DNA of 60,123 bases. Source: Indolivaga alginatilytica. GTDB lineage: Bacteria > Bacteroidota > Bacteroidia > Bacteroidales > Dysgonomonadaceae. Of the stretch, positions 54,207-60,123 are shown in pieces (position 1 is the stretch's first letter; every line of letters begins with the position of its first letter). The notes beneath the pieces were generated by a model. The model had not been told where the DNA came from and made no database searches. It worked only from the letters and a program-made list of their open reading frames with translations. The stretch lies in contig NZ_QICL01000030.1 in the NCBI RefSeq assembly GCF_003201355.1, positions 1-60,123 on the forward strand. The letters are read 5' to 3'. The position numbers were made by a program, and so were the translations under genes.

Positions 54207-54217
54207 TAAAGTAGGAT

Positions 54218-54250
54218 AAAGTATCAGAGGAAACATTCTTCTGGTACTTT
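54218..54250 (+). terminator. Stem-loop between araA and araB
   Basis: AAAGTATCAGAGG (54218-54230) pairs imperfectly with CTTCTGGTACTTT (54238-54250), followed by TTTTTCG. It may reduce read-through into araB. Confidence 0.5.
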
Positions 54251-54277
54251 TTTCGTTTTTAACTTAAACATATACTC

Positions 54278-55945
54278 ATGAAATATACAATTGGACTGGA
54301 TTACGGATCAGACTCCTGCAGAGCTGTTATCATAGATGCCGAAACAGGCAAAGAAATAGCTTCGTCCGTAAAATACTACAAGCGTTGGGCAGCAGGCAAA
54401 TACTGTGACCCTCACAAAAATCAATACAGGCAACATCCCCTCGATTATATCGAAAGCCTCGAAGAATCAGTAAAAGAAGCTTTAAGCAAATCACCCAAAG
54501 GTACAGCCGAAAATGTTGTAGGAATCTCATTCGATACAACAGGCTCGACTCCTGCACTTATCGATAAGGACGGACAGGTTTTGTCTTTAAGACCTGAGTT
54601 TGCCGAAAATCCGAATGCGATGTTCGTTCTTTGGAAAGATCATACAGCAATAAAGGAAGCGGCAAAAATCAATGAAGTTGCCAAAAGATGGCCTATAGAT
54701 TATACTGCTTACGAAGGTGGTATATATTCGAGTGAATGGGTTTGGGCAAAAATGGCACATGTACTTAAGGTTGATGAGACAATCCGTGATACAGCTTATT
54801 GCTGGATCGAGCATTGCGATTGGATGTCGGCTTTGATTACAAATACAACAAAACCATCTGATATTATAAGAAGCCGTTGTGCGGCAGGGCATAAAGCAAT
54901 GTGGCTGAAAGAATGGGACGGATTACCAACCGATGACTTTCTGACCGAAGTGGAGCCTCTGCTTAAAGGCTATAGAGACAGACTATTTAAGGATACATAT
55001 ACAAGCGATGTTAAAGTAGGTAATCTTACTCAGGAATGGGCAGACAGACTGGGTCTTACCACAACTGTAGCTGTCGGAGTCGGTGCATTCGATTGTCATA
55101 TGGGAGCTGTAGGTGCCGAAATAGGTCCTAAAACCTTTGTTCGTGTAATCGGTACATCTACTTGCGATATAATGATCGTACCCTACGAAGATATGCACGG
55201 AAAACTTATTCCCGGAATTTGCGGCCAGGTTGACGGTTCGGTAGTTCCCGGAATGATCGGTTTGGAAGCAGGACAATCGGGCTTCGGTGATATTTATGCG
55301 TGGTTTAAATCGGTTTTAGCTTGGCCAATAGACAATCTGATTAAAGAATCGTCTTTGATCGATCAGGCTACAAAAGATAAACTAATTGCAGAGGCTTTAG
55401 ATAAAATGATTCCTGCATTATCGAAAGAAGCAGCAAAAATACCTGTATCCGAAAGTGGAGTTCTTGCTATTGACTGGATGAACGGACGCAGAACTCCCGA
55501 TGCTAATCAATTGGTAAAAGGTACAATCACAGGCTTAAATCTGGCAAGTGATGCCCCGATCATTTTTAAAGCATTGGTAGAAGCAACAGCATTCGGATCG
55601 AAAGCCATTGTTGATCGTTTCCTTGAAAACGGCATCGAAATAGAAAGTGTAATAGGAATCGGAGGTATTTCTTTGAAATCGCCCCTTGTTATGCAAACCT
55701 TAGCGGATGTATTGGGTATGCCTATAAAAGTTGCTAAGTCGGAGCAAGCTTGTGCTTTTGGCGCAGCTATGTTTGCGGCAGTTGCAGCGGGTGTACATCC
55801 TACAATAAAGGAAGCACAAGCTGCCATGGGACAAGGATTCGCTTTTGAATATCAGCCGAACATGGATAATCACCGTATTTATATGTCGGTATACGAAAAA
55901 TACCAAAAGCTTGGTAAATTTACAGAAACAGAGTTATTCTCTTAA
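54278..55945 (+). CDS. araB: L-ribulokinase
   Basis: 555 aa FGGY-family kinase. The ATP-fold motifs are YTIGLDYGSDSCRAVIID (2-19), VGISFDTTGSTPALID (about 82-97), VIGTSTCDIM (about 289-298), GLEAGQSGFGDIYAW and the FGGY adenosine motif IGIGGISLKSPLVMQTLADV (split over about 455-474). It phosphorylates L-ribulose to L-ribulose 5-phosphate with ATP. It is part of the araDAB unit, with araA 71 bp upstream and the transporter 137 bp downstream. Confidence 0.96.
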   Translation: MKYTIGLDYGSDSCRAVIIDAETGKEIASSVKYYKRWAAGKYCDPHKNQYRQHPLDYIESLEESVKEALSKSPKGTAENVVGISFDTTGSTPALIDKDGQVLSLRPEFAENPNAMFVLWKDHTAIKEAAKINEVAKRWPIDYTAYEGGIYSSEWVWAKMAHVLKVDETIRDTAYCWIEHCDWMSALITNTTKPSDIIRSRCAAGHKAMWLKEWDGLPTDDFLTEVEPLLKGYRDRLFKDTYTSDVKVGNLTQEWADRLGLTTTVAVGVGAFDCHMGAVGAEIGPKTFVRVIGTSTCDIMIVPYEDMHGKLIPGICGQVDGSVVPGMIGLEAGQSGFGDIYAWFKSVLAWPIDNLIKESSLIDQATKDKLIAEALDKMIPALSKEAAKIPVSESGVLAIDWMNGRRTPDANQLVKGTITGLNLASDAPIIFKALVEATAFGSKAIVDRFLENGIEIESVIGIGGISLKSPLVMQTLADVLGMPIKVAKSEQACAFGAAMFAAVAAGVHPTIKEAQAAMGQGFAFEYQPNMDNHRIYMSVYEKYQKLGKFTETELFS

Positions 55946-55973
55946 GCTTATCAGAGCTTTTTATTGCTATAGT

Positions 55974-56030
55974 GTAGGGGTGAACCTATGTGTTCACCTA
56001 TAGAGGACAAACACATAGGTCTACCCCTAC
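55974..56030. repeat. Imperfect 21-bp inverted repeat upstream of the transporter
   Basis: Left arm GTAGGGGTGAACCTATGTGTT (55974-55994; shown in 20-base limit as GTAGGGGTGAACCTATGTGT plus T) pairs with 56010-56030 with two mismatches and a 15-nt loop. It is of the GTAGGGGnnnACC type seen as dispersed hairpin repeats in many genomes. It may also lie in the transporter mRNA leader. Confidence 0.65.
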
Positions 56031-56082
56031 AAATAAAAATACAATAATAAATATTTTACATCACTTAAATGATCTTATACAT

Positions 56083-57828
56083 ATGAATTGGAATTCACAT
56101 GAATTTATCTGGCTCGACTGGGTGATTATCTTTGTCGGGATATTAGCCGTATCATGGGCCGTTTGGCGTTCGGTACAAAAAGATAAACGTTTACAAAAAG
56201 GAGCCAATAGCGAAGACTACCTATTCGGTAAAGGCGAGCCATGGTATATCATTGGTGCCGCTATCTTTGCTGCAAACATCGGATCGGAGCACCTTGTAGG
56301 GCTTGCCGGAACAGGTGCAAAAGCAGGGGTGGGTATGGCACACTGGGAAATGCAAGGTTGGATGATACTCCTCTTAGGTTGGCTCTTTGTGCCTTTTTAT
56401 CAACTGATGAACAATAAGATGGGGAAAATCATCACAATGCCCGACTTCCTCAAAAATCGTTATACGCCCGCTACCGGTTCGTGGCTGTCTATTATCACTC
56501 TTATAGCATACGTGCTGACCAAAGTGAGCGTAACTGCGTTTACCGGCGGTATTTTTATGGAGAGTCTTCTTGGCTTACCTTTCTGGTACGGGGCAATCGG
56601 CTTGATAGTCTTAACGGGTATATTTACTGTTTTCGGAGGGATGAAAGGTGTGATGACACTTTCGGCAATTCAAACGCCTATACTTATCATCGGTTCATTT
56701 CTGGTGCTTTTCCTAGGATTGTCCGCACTCGGATACGGAAGTATTGCTGACGGCTGGACTGCAATGATTGACTATTCTAAAACGCTGAACGTAGGAGCAG
56801 ACGGAGTTGCACACGGCACAAACCACATGTTCCATTTCAATACGGGTGATCCGCTGTATGACGACTATCCCGGTTTTTGGGTATTTATAGGAGCATCAAT
56901 TATCGGCTTTTGGTATTGGTGTACCGACCAACATATCGTTCAGCGTGTCCTTGGGCAACGCAAAGGAGAAGCTAACGACGTAGTGATGAAACGTGCACGC
57001 AGGGGTACTATCGCTGCCGGCTATTTTAAATTGTTGCCTGTATTTATGTTCTTGTTACCGGGTATGGTAGCTGCTGCATTGGCGGCTCGCCCCGACAGTG
57101 GCTTCACATTGGAAGACCCTGATACAGCCTTCGGCTCAATGGTTAAGTTTGTACTGCCTGCCGGCGTGAAAGGTATTGTTACCATCGGCTTTATATCTGC
57201 ATTGGTTGCTTCTCTGGCAGCATTCTTTAACTCGTGCGCTACATTGTTTACAGAAGATTTTTATAAGCCGAAGTTCAAAGAGAAGAGCGAAGCCACTTAC
57301 GTTCTGGTAGGTCGCATTGCAACAGTTGTTGTAGTGATACTTGGTATTGTATGGATACCTATCATGATGAGTCTGGGAAGCCTTTATGACTATCTGCAAG
57401 GTATTCAATCGCTGCTTGCTCCTGCCATGGTAGCAGTATTCGCACTTGGTATATTTTCCAAAAGAATTACACCCAAATCCGGAGAAGTAGGTATGATAGT
57501 CGGTTTCGTTATCGGTATGTTACGCTTGCTAACCAACATCTTTACAAATACAGGTAAAGACCTAATGACAGGTTGGTACTGGGAATGTACAACTTGGTTT
57601 TGGCAAACCAACTGGCTTATTTTTGAAGTATGGTTGCTTGTCTTCATCATATTGCTGATGGTAGTAGTGTCGTTTTTCACTCCAAAACCAACTGCTAAAC
57701 AAATAGACGCTATCACTTTCACTGACGACTACAAGAAGCTCATCGGAAAGAGTTGGGACAAGTGGGATGTTATTGCATCACTTGGGGTTGTCGCTCTTTG
57801 CGGATTATTCTATTGGTATTTCTGGTAA
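56083..57828 (+). CDS. Sodium/solute symporter (SGLT type), arabinose uptake candidate
   Basis: 581 aa from the ATG at 56083; the frame opens 31 codons earlier inside the inverted repeat, which is an unlikely coding start. It has about 14 membrane segments of the SSS/LeuT fold. Signatures include AANIGSEHLVGLAGTGAKAG (about 62-81), NRYTPATGSWLS, GYWYWCTDQHIVQRVLG-like (FWYWCTDQHIVQRVLG) and FNSCATLFTEDFYK (about 383-396). It couples inward sodium flow to sugar import. Its place directly after araB suggests L-arabinose as substrate; galactose or another monosaccharide is possible. A terminator closes the unit at 57887-57928. Confidence 0.9.
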   Translation: MNWNSHEFIWLDWVIIFVGILAVSWAVWRSVQKDKRLQKGANSEDYLFGKGEPWYIIGAAIFAANIGSEHLVGLAGTGAKAGVGMAHWEMQGWMILLLGWLFVPFYQLMNNKMGKIITMPDFLKNRYTPATGSWLSIITLIAYVLTKVSVTAFTGGIFMESLLGLPFWYGAIGLIVLTGIFTVFGGMKGVMTLSAIQTPILIIGSFLVLFLGLSALGYGSIADGWTAMIDYSKTLNVGADGVAHGTNHMFHFNTGDPLYDDYPGFWVFIGASIIGFWYWCTDQHIVQRVLGQRKGEANDVVMKRARRGTIAAGYFKLLPVFMFLLPGMVAAALAARPDSGFTLEDPDTAFGSMVKFVLPAGVKGIVTIGFISALVASLAAFFNSCATLFTEDFYKPKFKEKSEATYVLVGRIATVVVVILGIVWIPIMMSLGSLYDYLQGIQSLLAPAMVAVFALGIFSKRITPKSGEVGMIVGFVIGMLRLLTNIFTNTGKDLMTGWYWECTTWFWQTNWLIFEVWLLVFIILLMVVVSFFTPKPTAKQIDAITFTDDYKKLIGKSWDKWDVIASLGVVALCGLFYWYFW

Positions 57829-57886
57829 GCAGATATATTCATAAAAGACAATATATATTTATTTAGTTATTTTGTATTTCCTGATT

Positions 57887-57928
57887 ATTCTCACTGTTAT
57901 TTATAAGCAATTAAACGACAGTGAGAAT
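57887..57928 (+). terminator. Terminator after the transporter gene
   Basis: Perfect 11-bp stem ATTCTCACTGT (57887-57897) and ACAGTGAGAAT (57918-57928) with a T-rich tail. Confidence 0.75.
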
Positions 57929-57996
57929 TTTCTATCTTTAAAGTCTCATACTTTTTTTACTTTAGTATTCAATAAACCACCATTATTTATACATAT

Positions 57997-59151
57997 ATGA
58001 AAAAGATATTTTATTTAGGAATAGCACTTTGCTTATTTTCTTGTGGAAATAAGCAAGCTAAACCGGAACAAACTGCAGAATCAGGAATTACATTGATGGC
58101 TGATTCGGCATTTACAAAAACAGTAGACGGTAAGGAAATTAAACTTTACACCTTAGAATCAGGAAATGGCATAACCATGCAGGTTTCTAATTTCGGAGGA
58201 AGAGTTATCTCTCTTTGGACTCCCGACAAAGATGGCAAATACGAAGATATTGTTTTTGGACATGATAATATTGATAAGTATTTGGATTATGAAGGAGAAC
58301 GCTGTCTTGGTCCTGTTGTAGGACGATATGCTAATCGTATAGCCAAAGGACAATTTACTCTCGATGGTAAAAAACACCAATTGCCTTTAAATAATAATGG
58401 ACAAACCCTTCATGGAGGCCCTAACGGTTTCGACATGAAAGTATGGAATGTGGATAACATAAGCAAAAATCAAATACAGTTGTCTTATACTTCTCCCGAT
58501 GGTGAAGAAGGATTTCCCGGAACAGTGAACGTAAAAATGATATACACACTTACTCCCGAAAATGAATTCAAGATTACTTACAGTGCTACAACTGATAAAC
58601 CTACACACGTAAACCTATCGCATCATTCATTCTTCAATCTTAAGGGTGCAGGTAATGGAACCATCACCGATCATCTGTTAACGATAAATGCAAGCGGTAT
58701 AACTCCAGTGGATACGGTTTTGATTCCAACAGGAAAAATTACTTCGGTTGAAGGAACACCTTTCGATTTCAGAACAGCTACAGCTATCGGAGCTAGAATA
58801 AATGCTGACGATGAACAACTCAAGAATGGTTTAGGTTATGATCATAACTGGGTAGTAGATCGTAAAACAGAAAAAGACGTAGAGTTTATAGCAAGTCTGT
58901 ATGAACCTACAAATGGCAGGGTAATGGAAGTATGGTCGGATCAACCCGGAATACAGTTTTATAGTGGCAACTTTCTGGATGGAAAAGTAACAGGTAAATA
59001 CGGCAAAGCTCATAACTACAGAGAAGCTGTGGCTTTAGAGACTCAAAAGTACCCTGATACACCTAATCAACCTCAATTCCCATCGACGCGATTAAATCCG
59101 GGAGAAGAATACACCCAAACTTGTATCTATAAATTTTCGACAAAGAAATAA
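57997..59151 (+). CDS. galM: Aldose 1-epimerase (mutarotase) lipoprotein, second copy
   Basis: 384 aa with lipobox Cys16 (LFSCGNK), so membrane-anchored outside the cytoplasm. GalM fold with RYANRIAKGQF, QTLHGGPNGFD, THVNLSHHSFFNL (about 206-218) and the base glutamate in EAVALETQKYPDTPN (about 342-356). It is a close paralogue of the enzyme at 14966-16126 and shares the block EEQLKNGxGYDHNWV apart from one or two residues. It sits with the arabinose genes and would speed anomer conversion of incoming arabinose or galactose. It has its own transcription unit between two terminators. Confidence 0.94.
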   Translation: MKKIFYLGIALCLFSCGNKQAKPEQTAESGITLMADSAFTKTVDGKEIKLYTLESGNGITMQVSNFGGRVISLWTPDKDGKYEDIVFGHDNIDKYLDYEGERCLGPVVGRYANRIAKGQFTLDGKKHQLPLNNNGQTLHGGPNGFDMKVWNVDNISKNQIQLSYTSPDGEEGFPGTVNVKMIYTLTPENEFKITYSATTDKPTHVNLSHHSFFNLKGAGNGTITDHLLTINASGITPVDTVLIPTGKITSVEGTPFDFRTATAIGARINADDEQLKNGLGYDHNWVVDRKTEKDVEFIASLYEPTNGRVMEVWSDQPGIQFYSGNFLDGKVTGKYGKAHNYREAVALETQKYPDTPNQPQFPSTRLNPGEEYTQTCIYKFSTKK

Positions 59152-59163
59152 AAGGTGTAAGAC

Positions 59164-59189
59164 CTTTCTATTGCCAAAGCAATAGAAAG
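59164..59189 (+). terminator. Terminator after the second mutarotase
   Basis: Perfect 10-bp stem CTTTCTATTG (59164-59173) and CAATAGAAAG (59180-59189) followed by TTTATTG. Confidence 0.75.
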
Positions 59190-59312
59190 TTTATTGATAA
59201 TTATAATTTTTCAAAGTGACATTAAATACTTTCGTTTACTTTAAATATAAGAATGAAAACCGAAAAAGAGAAAATGTTTGCCGGAGAACCTTATTGGGCA
59301 CATAGCTAAGAG

Positions 59313-59837
59313 ATGACAGCTATACGTTCCGAAGTGAAAAAATTACTCCACAAACTAAATGTAACCGAATATCATACCGATAAGTTCCATGACGTAATGC
59401 GAGAACTGTTTCCTAATTCGGCAAAGAATTTTTATACTGAACCTCCTTTCTATTGCGATTATGGGGATCATATCTATGCAGGAGATAAAGTCTTTATCAA
59501 TTTTGGAGCAGTTATTCTGGATGGTGCGAAGGTTACTATTGGCGATGGTACGCTTATAGCTCCCGGTGTACATATTTATACAGCTCAACATCCTCTGGAT
59601 GCCAATGAGCGTGATGTATGGGAAGACTGTAAACCTGTAACAATCGGCAAACGCTGCTGGATTGGCGGACATTCGACTATTTGCCCCGGTGTAACTATTG
59701 GCGACAGATGCGTTACAGGAGCAGGTTCGGTAGTTACAAAAGATATTCCCTCGGATTCTCTGGCTGTAGGTAATCCTGCCCGAGTCATTCGGAAACTCAA
59801 TAAGGACGAAGATTTATCTAAAATAAAAATTCCCTGA
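59313..59837 (+). CDS. Sugar O-acetyltransferase, N-terminus cut by an in-frame TAA
   Basis: 174 aa from the ATG at 59313. Left-handed beta-helix hexapeptide repeats (VFINFGAVILDGAKVTIGDG, then GGHSTICPGVTIGDRCVTGAGSVV) and the catalytic histidine in YTAQHPLDANERD (about 89-101) mark it as a maltose/galactoside O-acetyltransferase (Maa/LacA). The usual start is further upstream: an in-frame ATG at 59253 codes MKTEKEKMFAGEPYWAHS, then TAA at 59307-59309, then re-enters at the ATG used here. Thus the N-terminal Mac domain helix is lost unless the stop is read through. Whether the short form is active is unknown. Confidence 0.82.
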   Translation: MTAIRSEVKKLLHKLNVTEYHTDKFHDVMRELFPNSAKNFYTEPPFYCDYGDHIYAGDKVFINFGAVILDGAKVTIGDGTLIAPGVHIYTAQHPLDANERDVWEDCKPVTIGKRCWIGGHSTICPGVTIGDRCVTGAGSVVTKDIPSDSLAVGNPARVIRKLNKDEDLSKIKIP

Positions 59838-59893
59838 TTTCATTTACACAATGGAGAGAAGATGAATATTTAAGGTAAATTCTTTATAAATTT

Positions 59894-59936
59894 AACGCTC
59901 ATAAGCCTGCAATGTATAGCAGACTTTATGAGCGTT
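59894..59936 (+). terminator. Terminator after the acetyltransferase
   Basis: Perfect 11-bp stem AACGCTCATAA (59894-59904) and TTATGAGCGTT (59926-59936) followed by TATATTA. No gene is seen from here to 60123. Confidence 0.7.
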
Positions 59937-60123
59937 TATATATTATATGAGGTTTATCCGAAAAAAGGGAATAATGGCTGAAGTGTGTAAAACTTATTTT
60001 TTCAATAAAATAGTATTTTCAATAAATAATGCGAATCAGTATTTAAAAAATTAGATAAATAAATGCGATTGCAATTTTACCCATCGTATGTACTAGTAGT
60101 CCGGATGTTGATCTGACTTTCTG

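Noticed and set aside
55990-56082. Earlier start for the sodium/solute symporter
   Set aside because: The extra 31 residues are translated from an inverted repeat and have no similarity to transporter N-termini; ATG 56083 fits.
43913-59837. TAA reassigned to an amino acid in this organism
   Set aside because: Most intact genes in the window end in TAA at the expected family length, so a general recoding is not supported.

Overview
The window looks like a Bacteroidota (Bacteroidia) chromosome, most likely close to Dysgonomonas or Parabacteroides. The taxon is inferred. What is visible is a SusC/SusD pair, two hybrid two-component regulators with beta-propeller sensors, TAnnTTTG-type -7 promoter elements, AT-rich coding and many exported lipoproteins.

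Positions 1-10.1 kb are an AT-rich accessory region. It holds a serine recombinase beside a strong nested inverted repeat, a tight three-gene cassette led by a Panacea (DUF4065) antitoxin-like gene, an IS1595/ISXO2-type transposase, an XRE regulator with two operator-like palindromes facing a row of small zinc-ribbon, membrane and lipoprotein genes, a HEPN-like protein with a PD-(D/E)xK motif at its C-terminus, a HicA/HicB pair, and a prophage lysis remnant (SGNH hydrolase, holin, M15 peptidase, DUF2829/Tad2-like protein). A small degenerate metallopeptidase-like gene and a beta-carbonic anhydrase follow.

Positions 11.2-46.5 kb are a polysaccharide utilisation locus, mostly on the minus strand. 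The enzyme set fits arabinogalactan protein (type II arabinogalactan) plus arabinan: two GH2 beta-galactosidases, a beta-helix/GH43_24-like exo-beta-1,3-galactanase fusion, a BNR_4 propeller of the kind that removes rhamnose caps, a DUF2264 (GH154-type) beta-glucuronidase candidate, a GH105 unsaturated glucuronyl hydrolase, an endo-arabinanase-like GH43, a second GH43, two GH51 arabinofuranosidases (one broken by three in-frame TAA codons), a GH27, a retaining-type GH97, one SusC/SusD pair and a periplasmic mutarotase. Two hybrid two-component regulators (32.35 and 46.68 kb) face these genes. Two inverted copies of a short terminal-inverted-repeat element (16.17 and 40.04 kb) sit inside the locus, each with a 5-bp target duplication.

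Positions 51.0-59.9 kb form the plus-strand L-arabinose catabolic block: a NUDIX-fold AraR repressor, then araD, araA, araB, a sodium/solute symporter, a second mutarotase lipoprotein and a sugar O-acetyltransferase whose N-terminus carries an in-frame TAA. A pair of AAGTGT/ACACTT palindromes overlaps the araD promoter. The overall logic is that SusC/D import and the outer enzymes release arabinose and galactose, the mutarotases and symporter hand the pentose to AraA/B/D, and the HTCS proteins and AraR sense polymer-derived oligosaccharide and free arabinose respectively.

No tRNA, rRNA or CRISPR array was seen. Family names come from motif recognition by eye; no database search was run.
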